From positions 1 to 58,501 of the forward strand of contig CAKRRJ010000003.1 in NCBI GenBank assembly GCA_934394615.1: 58,501 nt of DNA. Direction: 5' to 3'. This DNA comes from an uncultured Lachnospiraceae bacterium (lineage in GTDB: Bacteria; Bacillota; Clostridia; Lachnospirales; Lachnospiraceae). A program made the position numbers and the translations under genes. The notes beneath the pieces are model-generated. The model was not told where the DNA came from and did no database searches. It worked only from the letters and a program-made list of their open reading frames with translations. Below are positions 41,245 to 50,670 of this stretch, piece by piece. How positions within the stretch are numbered: position 1 is the first letter of the stretch; each line of letters begins with the position of its first letter.

Positions 41245-42118
41245 GGAACTGAAAAAGAGGACCGGAGAGGTAGAAGCAGTGATTGAGCGCTACCTTCCGG
41301 AAGAAGAAGGACACCAGAAGACCATTTTTGAGGCAATGAACTACAGCGTGCGTGCCGGCGGAAAACGCCTGCGCCCGATGCTGATTGAGGAGACATACCG
41401 TCTGTTTGGCGGAACGGAAGAGGCAGTGGAGCCATTTATGGCAGCGATGGAGATGATCCATACCTCCTCCCTGATCCACGACGACCTGCCCTGCATGGAC
41501 AACGATGAACTCCGGCGCGGCCTTCCGACTACCTGGAAAAAGTTCGGTTACGATATGGCAGTGCTTGCGGGCGATGCCCTGATGATCTACGCGTTCGAGA
41601 CAGCAGCGAAGGCGTTTGCCATGACTGCATACCCGGACCGTGTGGCAAAATCCATAAAGGTTCTGGCAGAAAAGACCGGCATTTACGGCATGATCGGCGG
41701 CCAGGTCGTTGATGTGGAACTGACCGGAAAGTCGATCCCGCAGGATAAGCTGGATTTTATCTACCGCCTGAAAACAGGAGCTTTGCTTGAGGCTTCCATG
41801 ATGATCGGAGCCATTCTTGGCGGTGCGGATGAAGCTGCGGTGAAGCAGGTAGAACAGATTGCTTCCGCGGTTGGTCTGGCATTCCAGATCCAGGACGATA
41901 TTCTGGATGTGACCAGCACAAGCGAAATGCTTGGAAAACCAGTTTTAAGTGACGAGAAAAACCAGAAGACAACCTATGTGACTCTGGTAGGACTGGATAC
42001 GGCGCGGCAGGATGTCGCGGAGATTTCCGCCCGCGCGGCAGCGCTCTTGAAAGAGCTTCCAGGAGAAAATGCGTTCCTGGAGAATCTGATCACCATGCTG
42101 GTAGAACGGAAAAAATAG
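41231..42118 (+). CDS. ispA: Polyprenyl synthetase (farnesyl diphosphate synthase)
   Basis: 295 residues. The first aspartate-rich motif is HDDLPCMDND and the second is QIQDDILD; GGKRLRPM and GDALMIYAF are also in place. It builds geranyl/farnesyl diphosphate, feeding isoprenoid and undecaprenyl pathways with dxs downstream. The start ATG is inside xseB; a second ATG six bases on is possible. Confidence 0.95.
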   Translation: MEMHEELKKRTGEVEAVIERYLPEEEGHQKTIFEAMNYSVRAGGKRLRPMLIEETYRLFGGTEEAVEPFMAAMEMIHTSSLIHDDLPCMDNDELRRGLPTTWKKFGYDMAVLAGDALMIYAFETAAKAFAMTAYPDRVAKSIKVLAEKTGIYGMIGGQVVDVELTGKSIPQDKLDFIYRLKTGALLEASMMIGAILGGADEAAVKQVEQIASAVGLAFQIQDDILDVTSTSEMLGKPVLSDEKNQKTTYVTLVGLDTARQDVAEISARAAALLKELPGENAFLENLITMLVERKK

Positions 42119-42134
42119 GGGAGTTGCAAAAGCT

Positions 42135-44087
42135 ATGATTTTGGAACACATCGAAGGTCCATGGGACGTGAAAAATTTAAGCCAGGAAGAACTGAAGACC
42201 CTGGCTGCGGAAATCCGCCAGTTCCTGATCGAAAAGATCAGTGTGACCGGCGGCCATCTGGCTTCCAATCTTGGCGTTGTGGAGCTGACGATCGCATTGT
42301 ATCTCGCGTTCGACCTGCCGAAGGATAAAGTGATCTGGGATGTCGGACACCAGTCTTACACCCATAAGATCTTAAGCGGACGCCGCGAAATGTTCGATGA
42401 GCTGCGCCAGTATGGCGGCATGAGCGGTTTTCCGAAACGCAAGGAGAGTCCGTACGACTCGTTTGATACCGGACACAGCTCCACGTCCATTTCTGCGGGA
42501 CTTGGCATCGCGCAGGGGCGGGATCTGCTTGGGGAGGACTACGCGGTTATTTCCGTGATCGGAGACGGTGCCCTGACCGGCGGCATGGCGTATGAAGCGC
42601 TGAACAATGCCGCGCATCTGAAAAAAAACTTTATCATTGTCTTAAACGACAACAACATGTCCATCTCGGAAAATGTGGGAGGCATGTCGAAATACTTAAG
42701 CGGCCTGCGTTCGGGCGCGGGCTACAACGAATTAAAACGCCAGGTTTCTGAGACACTGCTCCGGATCCCGGTAGTCGGCTCCAGCCTGGTCGAAAAGATC
42801 AGCCGGACAAAAGACAGCATCAAACAGCTAGTCATTCCTGGAATGCTGTTTGAGAATATGGGTGTGACGTATCTTGGCCCGGTGGATGGACACGACATCA
42901 AAGCACTGGTCAAGACGCTGAAAGAGGCACGCCGGATGAACCATGCGGTGCTGGTGCATGTGCTCACGAAAAAGGGAAAGGGTTATGCGCCCGCGGAGAA
43001 AAATCCGTCCCGCTTCCATGGCATCGATCCGTTCGACATCGCAACCGGAAAATCCCTGAAAGAGAAGGTCTATCCGACCTACACAGATGTATTTTCCAAG
43101 GAAATCTGCCAGCTGGCGGAGACGGAAGAACGTCTGGTTGCCGTAACGGCAGCCATGCCGGATGGAACCGGTCTCAAAGCGTTCTCCAAACGCTATCCGG
43201 ACCGTTTCTTTGATGTGGGCATCGCGGAGCAGCATGCGGTAACTTCCGCGGCGGGCATGGCAGCAGCCGGATTGAAACCGGTCGTTGCGGTGTATTCCTC
43301 CTTTTTGCAGAGAGGATTTGACCAGGTGCTGCATGATGTCTGCATCCAGAACCTTCCGGTGGTCTTTGCGTTAGACCGCGCCGGACTGGTTGGAAGCGAT
43401 GGTGAGACACACCAGGGTATTTTTGATCTGTCATATTTAAGCTGCATCCCGAACATGAGCATCATGGCGCCCAAAAATCTGTGGGAGTTAAGACAGGAGC
43501 TGGAGTTCGCTGTCTGCCATTACAACGGTCCTATCGCGATCCGCTACCCGCGCGGACAGGCGTACCGTGGCTTAAAGGAGTTCGATGCCCCGGTGGAGTA
43601 CGGAAAAGGCGAGATGCTTTACGAGGGAAGCCGCATTGCCCTGCTTGCCGTCGGCAGCATGGTGAGTACAGCCGAGCATGTGCGTGAAAAACTGAAGGCA
43701 GCGGGATTTTCCTGCACCCTGGCGAACGGCCGCTTTATCAAGCCGGTGGATTATGATCTGGCAGACCGTCTGGCGAAGACACATGAGCTTCTGGTGGTTA
43801 TGGAAGAGAATGTGCTGCAGGGCGGCTACGGGCTTTCTGTGAAAGCCTATGTGCAGGAACATCATCCGGAGGTACAGGTCCTCACGATCGCGCTTCCGGA
43901 CGCATATGTGGAGCACGGCAATGTATCGGTGCTGAGGGAAGAACTCGGAATCGACAGCGACTCGATCATCCGCACCATGCGAAATGCCTGGAAACCGCTG
44001 GATGATGCCATGAACGAGGCTGATTCTGCCGGAAAGAGTTCCGGGGAAGCTCCGGTGAGCGGAAATGAAGTTACTGTACACAGGTAG
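42135..44087 (+). CDS. dxs: 1-deoxy-D-xylulose-5-phosphate synthase
   Basis: 650 residues. The thiamine-diphosphate signature GDGALTGGMAYEALNNA, the HQSYTHKIL and GHSSTSISAGLG blocks and the C-terminal transketolase domain with FALDRAGLVGSDGETHQG are intact. Dxs condenses pyruvate and glyceraldehyde 3-phosphate at the start of the non-mevalonate pathway. The last five codons and the stop are provided by the MITE-like element (44070-44202). Without the insertion, the frame would end in a TGA overlapping the next gene's ATG. The tail follows the last conserved helix, so activity should be kept. Confidence 0.96.
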   Translation: MILEHIEGPWDVKNLSQEELKTLAAEIRQFLIEKISVTGGHLASNLGVVELTIALYLAFDLPKDKVIWDVGHQSYTHKILSGRREMFDELRQYGGMSGFPKRKESPYDSFDTGHSSTSISAGLGIAQGRDLLGEDYAVISVIGDGALTGGMAYEALNNAAHLKKNFIIVLNDNNMSISENVGGMSKYLSGLRSGAGYNELKRQVSETLLRIPVVGSSLVEKISRTKDSIKQLVIPGMLFENMGVTYLGPVDGHDIKALVKTLKEARRMNHAVLVHVLTKKGKGYAPAEKNPSRFHGIDPFDIATGKSLKEKVYPTYTDVFSKEICQLAETEERLVAVTAAMPDGTGLKAFSKRYPDRFFDVGIAEQHAVTSAAGMAAAGLKPVVAVYSSFLQRGFDQVLHDVCIQNLPVVFALDRAGLVGSDGETHQGIFDLSYLSCIPNMSIMAPKNLWELRQELEFAVCHYNGPIAIRYPRGQAYRGLKEFDAPVEYGKGEMLYEGSRIALLAVGSMVSTAEHVREKLKAAGFSCTLANGRFIKPVDYDLADRLAKTHELLVVMEENVLQGGYGLSVKAYVQEHHPEVQVLTIALPDAYVEHGNVSVLREELGIDSDSIIRTMRNAWKPLDDAMNEADSAGKSSGEAPVSGNEVTVHR

Positions 44088-44202
44088 GTATTTTCTGAAC
44101 TGAAAATGCCGTGCGATACAGTGATGGCAGCAGATTTTGCCGATTTGGAATGCGAAGCATCGGCAAAATGCGTTGCTGTTTGCGCAACGCGTGAACAGTA
44201 AC
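44070..44202 (+). mobile_element. 133-bp MITE-like element, copy 3, inserted at the end of dxs
   Basis: Ends GTTACTGT and ACAGTAAC are perfect complements. The flanks gaaatgaa (44062-44069) and gaaatgaa (44203-44210) are a perfect 8-bp duplication. Six differences from copy 2; one of them (GGT for GGC in the first hairpin) keeps a G-U pair, and one extends the third hairpin to GCGTTGC/GCAACGC. Deleting the element plus one flank restores a dxs frame ending ...NEEQKEENE with a TGA that overlaps the tlyA ATG. Confidence 0.95.
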
Positions 44203-44230
44203 GAAATGAAGAACAGAAAGAGGAAAATGA

Positions 44231-45040
44231 ATGAAAGAAAGACTGGATATCCTGATCGTAAATAAAGGTCTTGCGGCTTCCAGAGAGAAGGCGAAAGCCA
44301 TTATCATGTCAGGAATCGTTTATGTAGACGGACAGAAAGAAGACAAGGCGGGCTCCATGTTCGATGAGACCGCAAATATTGAAGTGCGCGGCGCAACCTT
44401 AAAATATGTGAGCCGCGGCGGTTTAAAGCTGGAAAAGGCTATGACCCATTTCGGCGTGGAATTAAAAGACAAGGTATGTATGGATGTGGGATCCTCCACC
44501 GGCGGTTTTACCGACTGCATGCTGCAGAACGGCGCTGTAAAGGTGTATGCGGTCGATGTCGGACACGGCCAGCTGGACTGGAAGCTGCGCAACGACCCGC
44601 GTGTGGTCTGCATGGAAAAGACCAACATCCGCTATGTGACACCGGAGGATATTGCGGACCGGATCAATTTTTCTTCCATCGACGTTTCCTTTATCTCTCT
44701 GACCAAGGTGCTCGGACCGGTCAAGGCGCTGTTAGCCGACGACGGACAGATCGTGTGCCTGATCAAGCCGCAGTTTGAGGCAGGCCGGGAGAAAGTAGGA
44801 AAGAAAGGCGTTGTGCGCGAGAAGAGCACACATCTGGAAGTCATTGAAAAAGTCATTGAGTTTGCGGTGAGCATTGGCTTTGAAATCTTAAATCTGGAGT
44901 ACTCCCCGATCAAGGGACCGGAGGGCAATATTGAGTACCTTCTGTATCTTCAGAATCATACCGACGGACAGACTTATCCGGAGTACAGCGTGGACGCGAA
45001 AGCGATCGTGGACGCGGCACATGGAGAACTGGATAAGTAA
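44231..45040 (+). CDS. tlyA: TlyA family rRNA (cytidine-2'-O)-methyltransferase
   Basis: 269 residues. An S4 RNA-binding domain (about 3-62; RLDILIVNKGLAASREKAKAIIMSG) precedes an FtsJ-like methyltransferase domain with the AdoMet loop DVGSSTGGFTD (about 85-95). TlyA methylates 16S and 23S rRNA cytidines in other bacteria; the older hemolysin name is doubtful. GAAAGAGGAAAATGA is upstream of the ATG. It follows dxs in the usual clostridial order, now spaced by the inserted element. Confidence 0.93.
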   Translation: MKERLDILIVNKGLAASREKAKAIIMSGIVYVDGQKEDKAGSMFDETANIEVRGATLKYVSRGGLKLEKAMTHFGVELKDKVCMDVGSSTGGFTDCMLQNGAVKVYAVDVGHGQLDWKLRNDPRVVCMEKTNIRYVTPEDIADRINFSSIDVSFISLTKVLGPVKALLADDGQIVCLIKPQFEAGREKVGKKGVVREKSTHLEVIEKVIEFAVSIGFEILNLEYSPIKGPEGNIEYLLYLQNHTDGQTYPEYSVDAKAIVDAAHGELDK

Positions 45041-45051
45041 CAGGAGAGAAT

Positions 45052-45879
45052 ATGAAACATTTTTACCTGATTGCCAATCCGTCCAAGCCGGGCGCTCTGG
45101 ATGTGGCAGAAAAGATCGAGACAGAATTAAAGCGCTGCGGAGCCACCTGCATGCACACGCGGGGCTATACGAGAGCGGACCAGATCCCGGCAGATACGGA
45201 ATGCGTGATCACACTTGGCGGTGACGGAACGCTCATCCAGGCCTCCCGCGACCTGGTGGACCTGGAGCTTCCCATGATGGGAATCAATATGGGACATCTC
45301 GGCTATCTGACCCAGGTGTCCCGCGAGGAATCGCTGGATCCGGTGTTCGATGCCCTGTTAAACGACGCGTTTACGCTGGAAAAGCGCATGATGCTGGAGG
45401 GAAGTGTTATGGGGGCGACAAAGAGCGTGAAGGGCATTGCCTTAAACGAGATTGTTCTGACCAGACAGGATGTCCTGCAGATGCTGCATTTTCAGGTATA
45501 TTTAAACGATGTGTTTTTTAACGAGTATATGGCAGACGGCATCATTGCGGCAACCCCGACCGGTTCCACAGCGTACAACCTCTCCGCGGGAGGTCCGATC
45601 GTGGCGCCGGGAGCGCAGCTTATGGTGTTAACACCGATCTGCTCCCATTCCCTGAACGCGAGAAGCATTGTGCTTTCCCCGGAGGACCGCATCAGCATCC
45701 GTCTGGTGAGCTGGGCAGGCGGCAAGTCCTATTCGGCAGTCTTCGATGGAGACCAGGTATTTCCGCTTCGCTACGGAGAACGCCTGGAAATCTGCAGGGC
45801 ACCGAAATACACAACGCTCATTCAGCTGAAAAACGTATCATTCCTTGAAAACATCAGACAGAAAATGGACCGTATTTAG
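45052..45879 (+). CDS. nadK: NAD kinase
   Basis: 275 residues. The diacylglycerol-kinase-like GGDGT motif is at 56-60 (ITLGGDGTLIQASRDL), with INMGHLGYLTQ and the NE/D motif LNEIVLTR and ATPTGSTAYNLSAGGPIV further on. It phosphorylates NAD to NADP. GGAGAGAAT is before the ATG, 11 nt after tlyA. It belongs to the nusB-recN operon. Confidence 0.96.
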   Translation: MKHFYLIANPSKPGALDVAEKIETELKRCGATCMHTRGYTRADQIPADTECVITLGGDGTLIQASRDLVDLELPMMGINMGHLGYLTQVSREESLDPVFDALLNDAFTLEKRMMLEGSVMGATKSVKGIALNEIVLTRQDVLQMLHFQVYLNDVFFNEYMADGIIAATPTGSTAYNLSAGGPIVAPGAQLMVLTPICSHSLNARSIVLSPEDRISIRLVSWAGGKSYSAVFDGDQVFPLRYGERLEICRAPKYTTLIQLKNVSFLENIRQKMDRI

Positions 45880-45904
45880 TAATGATGAAACCGGAGGTTG
45901 ACCC

Positions 45905-46357
45905 ATGAAACTGGAACGTCACAGCAAGATTGTGGAACTGATTGGAAAATATGAGATCGAGACCCAGGAGGAGCTGGCGGAGCGCCTGAACCAGGAGGGA
46001 TATAAGGTGACCCAGGCGACCGTTTCCCGCGATATCCGGGAACTGAAGCTGACAAAGGTGCAGTCTGACAGCGGACGGCAGCGCTATATGGTCATGCAGA
46101 GCCAGACCGCGTTCAGCGATAAATATATCCGCATTTTAAAAGACGGGTATGTCTCCATGGATATGGCACAGAATATCCTTGTGATCAAGACCGTATCCGG
46201 CATGGCCATGGCAGTGGCAGCAGCACTGGACGAGATCCATTTCCATGAGATCGTGGGCTGCATTGCGGGCGATGACACCATCATGTGCGCGGTGCGAAGC
46301 GTGGACGACACCATCCTGCTCATGGATAAACTCAAAAAACTGATTCTTGCCCGTTAA
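45905..46357 (+). CDS. argR: Arginine repressor
   Basis: 150 residues. N-terminal winged helix with EELAERLNQEGYKVTQATVSRDIRELKLTK (recognition helix TQATVSRDI), C-terminal hexamerisation and arginine-binding domain with GCIAGDDTIMCAV. ArgR represses arginine synthesis genes when arginine is bound; the arg operon at the start of the window is the probable target, though its promoter lies outside. GGAGGT is 6-7 nt before the ATG. Location upstream of recN is typical of Firmicutes. Confidence 0.95.
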   Translation: MKLERHSKIVELIGKYEIETQEELAERLNQEGYKVTQATVSRDIRELKLTKVQSDSGRQRYMVMQSQTAFSDKYIRILKDGYVSMDMAQNILVIKTVSGMAMAVAAALDEIHFHEIVGCIAGDDTIMCAVRSVDDTILLMDKLKKLILAR

Positions 46358-46372
46358 GAAGGGGGTGCTGCA

Positions 46373-48037
46373 ATGCTTTTGGAACTGCATGTAAAAAATC
46401 TGGCGCTGATCGAGGCGGCAGATGTGGAACTGGAGGATGGACTGAATATCCTGACCGGTGAGACCGGAGCCGGAAAGTCCATCATGATCGGTTCCGTCAA
46501 CCTGGCGCTTGGACAGAAAGCGTCAAAGGAAATGATCCGAAACGGCGCGGAATATGCCTATGTGGAACTGGTCTTTTCGGTCAGTCCGGAGAAAGAAGAG
46601 GCGCTGCGCACGCTGGATGTTACGCCCGATGAAAACGGCATCCTCATCATCAGCCGCAAGATCATGGCGGCGCGGAGCTTAAGCCGCATCAACGATGAGA
46701 CCGTCACGGCGGCAAGGCTCAAACAGGTTACTTCTCTTTTGATCGATATTCACGGACAGCATGAACATCAGTCTCTGCTTCATGCCTCCAAACATCTGGA
46801 AATTCTGGATACCTACGCAAAATCCCGAACCCTGAACCTGAAATCACAGACAGCATCCCTCTATGCGCAGTATACCCGGCTGGAAAAGCAGTTAAACCAG
46901 CTTGTGACAGATGCCGAGAGCCGCAGGAGGGAAGCGGATTTTCTGCGCTTTGAGATTGAGGAGATCGAGAATGCGGATGTGAAGGAAGGCGAGGAGGAAA
47001 CGCTTGCCGCAGCTTACCGCAAATACGCGAACGCAAGAAGAATCATTGGAAATCTGTCTGCGGCTTACCGGGAAGTGAATGCGGAGCCGGTGGGAAACGC
47101 GCTGCATGAAGTCTGCGAGGTGGCAGAGTTCGATCCGGAATTGAAAGCCATTCAGGATCAGCTCTATGACGCGGAGGCGGTGTTAAGCGATGCGCACCAT
47201 GCCATTGGGGAATACTTAGAACAGCTGGATTTTGATGAAGAAGCATTCCAGCAGACACAGGAGCGCCTGGACCTGATCCGGAATCTTCAGGCAAAATATG
47301 GCAGAAGCACAGAGATGATCCGGAAAGCGCTGGAAAAAAAGCGCGCGCGTCTGGAACAGCTCGAGCACTTCGATGAATACCGTGCCAGACTGGAACAGGA
47401 ATATAAAAAGGCAGAAGGAGCGCTTGAGGCGGCATGTATGGAGCTTTCCGCGGCCCGCAGGGAAGAAGCAAAAATGCTGACGGAAAAGATCCGGGAAGGG
47501 CTTGTGGACCTCAATTTCCTGGATGTCCGCTTCTCGATGGAGTTTCAGCGCCTGCCGCACTATACGGCGGATGGCTTTGACGCGGCGGAATTTGTGATTT
47601 CCACAAACCCAGGTGAGCCGGAGCGTCCATTAGGACAGGTCGCATCCGGCGGTGAGCTTTCCCGCATTATGCTGGCGATCAAAACGGTACTTGCCGACAG
47701 TGATGACATTCCAACGCTGATCTTCGATGAGATTGACACGGGCATCAGCGGCCGGACCGCGCAGAAAGTCGCTGAAAAACTGGCTGTCATTTCCAGAAAC
47801 CACCAGGTCATCTGCATCACGCACCTGCCGCAGATCGCATCCATGGCAGACTGTCATTTTGAGATCGCAAAGTCCACCGACGGAGCGAGCACAAAAACAA
47901 AGATCGTGCGCTTGAGAGACGAGGCGGTCACGACAGAGCTTGCAAGACTGCTTGGCGGTGCCCAGATTACGGAAGCAGTGCTTCAGAACGCGCGGGAAAT
48001 GAAAGAACTGGCCAGACAGACAAAAATGCACAGCTAA
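46373..48037 (+). CDS. recN: DNA repair protein RecN
   Basis: 554 residues of an SMC-like ATPase. Walker A is TGETGAGKSIM (Lys35), the signature motif ASGGELSRIMLAIK and Walker B IFDEIDTGISG lie near the C-terminus, and a coiled coil (about 155-360) separates them. RecN acts early at double-strand breaks. AGAAGGGGGTG precedes the ATG, 15 nt after argR. It ends at the terminator at 48078-48104. Confidence 0.96.
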   Translation: MLLELHVKNLALIEAADVELEDGLNILTGETGAGKSIMIGSVNLALGQKASKEMIRNGAEYAYVELVFSVSPEKEEALRTLDVTPDENGILIISRKIMAARSLSRINDETVTAARLKQVTSLLIDIHGQHEHQSLLHASKHLEILDTYAKSRTLNLKSQTASLYAQYTRLEKQLNQLVTDAESRRREADFLRFEIEEIENADVKEGEEETLAAAYRKYANARRIIGNLSAAYREVNAEPVGNALHEVCEVAEFDPELKAIQDQLYDAEAVLSDAHHAIGEYLEQLDFDEEAFQQTQERLDLIRNLQAKYGRSTEMIRKALEKKRARLEQLEHFDEYRARLEQEYKKAEGALEAACMELSAARREEAKMLTEKIREGLVDLNFLDVRFSMEFQRLPHYTADGFDAAEFVISTNPGEPERPLGQVASGGELSRIMLAIKTVLADSDDIPTLIFDEIDTGISGRTAQKVAEKLAVISRNHQVICITHLPQIASMADCHFEIAKSTDGASTKTKIVRLRDEAVTTELARLLGGAQITEAVLQNAREMKELARQTKMHS

Positions 48038-48077
48038 AAAATAACAGTGTGATTTTCGAATCCGGCACACATACTAG

Positions 48078-48104
48078 AAAGGAGCTAAAAAAGCTCCTTT
48101 TTTG
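48078..48104 (+). terminator. Terminator after recN
   Basis: AAAGGAGCT / AGCTCCTTT with a loop of A residues and a T-run. It separates the nusB-recN operon from spoIVB. Confidence 0.85.
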
Positions 48105-48179
48105 TTACCTTTCTTGAGCCGGCAAGCGTGTGGCAAACGGCGCGCAGAACGGCATTTTCACAAACAGGAGGAATGCGGG

Positions 48180-49469
48180 ATGAGAAAAAAACACAGGTCA
48201 GGAAAGCGTTTTTACCAGATCCTTACAGCGGTATTCTGGGTCAGCCTTGCGCTGACGGCTGGATATGGCTGGTATTATACGGAGCATCATATCCCGAAAA
48301 ATCTGAGCATCGTGGAGGGGCAGGAGGAGTCCTTTTCGCTGGAACTGCCGCTTTACACGACACTTGAGAAAGAGAGTGAAGAGGTAGTGCTGCGCGGAAG
48401 TTCCGGCATCCCGGAGGATGAGATCCGCATTCAGCCAGACAGCTCCTTTTCTCTGTACGCGAAGGAGAATGGAAGTTTTCGCCTGGGTCTTAAGCTGTTT
48501 GGCACCATTCCGTTAAAAGAGATCCAGGTGGATGTGGTGGACGCGCATTACGCGGTTCCCTGCGGCATGCCGGTCGGCATTTATTTAAAGTCTCGCGGTG
48601 TTATGGTGGTTGGCACGGGCCGGGTGACGGATGAGAGCGGCCAGGAAGTGGAACCGGCTTACGGCGTTTTACAGTCCGGGGATTACATTGAGGCGATTAA
48701 TGGAGAACCCCTAAGCGACAAGGAAGCCCTCATCACAAACTTAAACCGCATGGGGGAGAGCGAAGCGCTTTTGCGGGTGCGGCGGGAGGGAAAGGAACTG
48801 GAACTTTCTGTCAGCACAGTGAAAACGGAGGACGGGAGCCGGAAGCTTGGGGCCTGGGTGCGGGATGATACCCAGGGAATCGGGACCATGACCTACATGG
48901 AGGCAGATGGGAGCTTCGGGGCACTGGGACATGGCATCAGTGACAGTGATACGGGCCGTGTGGTGGAAATCGAAGACGGCGCGCTGTACGAAACCGAGAT
49001 TCTTGGGATTGAGAAGGGAAGCGCCGGAAATCCCGGTGTTATGGCAGGCGTGATCTATTATGGTCCCGGATCGCGCCTTGGGAGCGTGGAGAAAAATATC
49101 GACTGCGGCATTTTCGGAACGGCAGAGAAAGCATTCTGCGATACGGTGAGGCAGCAGGCCGTGGAGGTCGGATACCGACAGGACGTGAAGAAAGGCACCG
49201 CATGGATTCGCAGCTATGTTTCCGGCGAGCCGTGTGATTACGAGATCGAGATCCAGCGGGTAGATTACAGCCCGGCGCGGGAGAACAAGAGCCTCGTCTT
49301 TCAGGTAAAGGATCCGGAGCTTTTGCGCCTCACCGGCGGCATTGTGCAGGGCATGAGCGGCAGTCCGATCCTTCAGGATGGAAAACTCATCGGGGCAGTC
49401 ACCCACGTTTTCGTCCAGGATTCGAGCAGAGGATATGGGATCTTTGTGGAGGATATGATGAAAAAATAA
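48180..49469 (+). CDS. spoIVB: SpoIVB peptidase (S55 family)
   Basis: 429 residues. An N-terminal membrane anchor (about 15-36; LTAVFWVSLALTAGYGWYY) is followed by a PDZ domain (about 125-215; YGVLQSGDYIEAINGEPLSD) and the S55 peptidase with His in ALGHGISDSD and Ser in VQGMSGSPILQDG. In Bacillus it is made in the forespore and triggers pro-sigma-K processing. AGGAGG is 8 nt from the ATG; the upstream in-frame region overlaps the recN terminator and is not coding. Confidence 0.94.
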   Translation: MRKKHRSGKRFYQILTAVFWVSLALTAGYGWYYTEHHIPKNLSIVEGQEESFSLELPLYTTLEKESEEVVLRGSSGIPEDEIRIQPDSSFSLYAKENGSFRLGLKLFGTIPLKEIQVDVVDAHYAVPCGMPVGIYLKSRGVMVVGTGRVTDESGQEVEPAYGVLQSGDYIEAINGEPLSDKEALITNLNRMGESEALLRVRREGKELELSVSTVKTEDGSRKLGAWVRDDTQGIGTMTYMEADGSFGALGHGISDSDTGRVVEIEDGALYETEILGIEKGSAGNPGVMAGVIYYGPGSRLGSVEKNIDCGIFGTAEKAFCDTVRQQAVEVGYRQDVKKGTAWIRSYVSGEPCDYEIEIQRVDYSPARENKSLVFQVKDPELLRLTGGIVQGMSGSPILQDGKLIGAVTHVFVQDSSRGYGIFVEDMMKK

Positions 49470-49625
49470 TAAAAAACGCATTTTTTTTCAAATTCCGCGT
49501 GATATTTCATCCATTCCATTCGTTTTTATAGTAGAAAGCCGGATGAGGGCGGCGGCTTTTGGCAGGGGATACGGCAGGCAGGGCTTTTGTCTGCGAAAAG
49601 CGTCGAACCATGCGTGCGGTCCCGG

Positions 49626-49655
49626 TTGCTGCCCTGAGACGACGGCTAGTATAAT
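49626..49655 (+). promoter_or_regulatory. Promoter candidate of spo0A
   Basis: TTGCTG (49626-49631), 18 bp, TATAAT (49650-49655). Two near-consensus 0A boxes flank it (cGTCGAA about 49600 and TGTCGGA about 49694; consensus TGTCGAA), which would allow self-control. The 252-nt spoIVB-spo0A gap holds no gene. Confidence 0.6.
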
Positions 49656-49721
49656 ACAATTTATGCAGCAGTCCGGCAGATTTGCGGTATTGTGTCGGAA
49701 TAGAAACAGGAGGAATGGATC

Positions 49722-50531
49722 ATGGCTGAATTAAAGATTGTGATTGCAGAAGATAATCCGCTTATGCTGGAGTTACTTGCCAATATACTGGAGGCGGAGG
49801 ATGGATTCCATGTAGTTGGAAGAGCAGACAATGGAGAAGATGCCTATCGACTGGTCATGGAGGAAAAACCGGACATTGTACTGCTGGATGTGATCATGCC
49901 GAAAATGGACGGCATTACGGTACTGGAAAAGATCAGAATGTCTGAGGGAAAGAACATGCCGGCAGTCATTATGGTGACTGCAGCGGGGAATGAGACGGTA
50001 GCATCCGCTGCGTTCCGGAACGGAGCAAGCTACTATATTTTAAAACCGTTCAACCGTGAGGTACTTCTGGATAAGATCCACCTGGTCGCGAATGAGCGCT
50101 GCCGGATGAAAACAGCTTCGGTCGTGCGGGAAAAACCGGCGGAGAACTACTACAACAAGACGGATTACATACGCCAGAACCTGGAAGATGATGTGACACA
50201 GCTTCTTCACGAGATCGGCATTCCGGCGCATATCAAGGGATACCAGTATCTGCGGGATGCTATCACGATTTCGGTGGAAGAGAAAGAAATGCTGGTTTCT
50301 GTCACAAAGGTACTGTATCCCGCTATTGCAAAGAAGCATAATACGACAGCGAGCCGTGTCGAACGCGCGATCCGGCATGCCATTGAGGTGGCGTGGAGCA
50401 GGGGACAGCTGGAGATGATCCACGAAATCTTTGGCTATACCGTGAACAGCGGAAAAGGAAAACCGACCAATTCCGAATTTATCGCGCTGATCACTGACAA
50501 GATCCGGCTGGATTACAAGCGGGCACTCTGA
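49722..50531 (+). CDS. spo0A: Sporulation master regulator Spo0A
   Basis: 269 residues. Receiver domain with phospho-acceptor Asp56 ([14 protein letters not shown]) and Lys in ILKPFNRE, and a C-terminal effector domain (about 150-269) with [22 protein letters not shown], the helix that contacts 0A boxes. Phosphorylated Spo0A starts sporulation. AGGAGGAATGG is before the ATG. It directly follows spoIVB, the order seen across spore formers. Confidence 0.96.
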   Translation: MAELKIVIAEDNPLMLELLANILEAEDGFHVVGRADNGEDAYRLVMEEKPDIVLLDVIMPKMDGITVLEKIRMSEGKNMPAVIMVTAAGNETVASAAFRNGASYYILKPFNREVLLDKIHLVANERCRMKTASVVREKPAENYYNKTDYIRQNLEDDVTQLLHEIGIPAHIKGYQYLRDAITISVEEKEMLVSVTKVLYPAIAKKHNTTASRVERAIRHAIEVAWSRGQLEMIHEIFGYTVNSGKGKPTNSEFIALITDKIRLDYKRAL

Positions 50532-50670
50532 TCATTCTGACAATCCGATATAAAATCTAAATTTACTGACAAATTCATAAAGATTTTACTTCCTAAAACG
50601 GTATAAATCATGTATACTGATAAGTAAGACAGTCAGCTCGGGGGCAGACTGGTGCAGAGGAGGGGTTCGT

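Noticed and set aside
44070..44202. Treating the element after dxs as a terminator
   Set aside because: It has hairpins but no T-tract, and identical copies with target duplications occur elsewhere.
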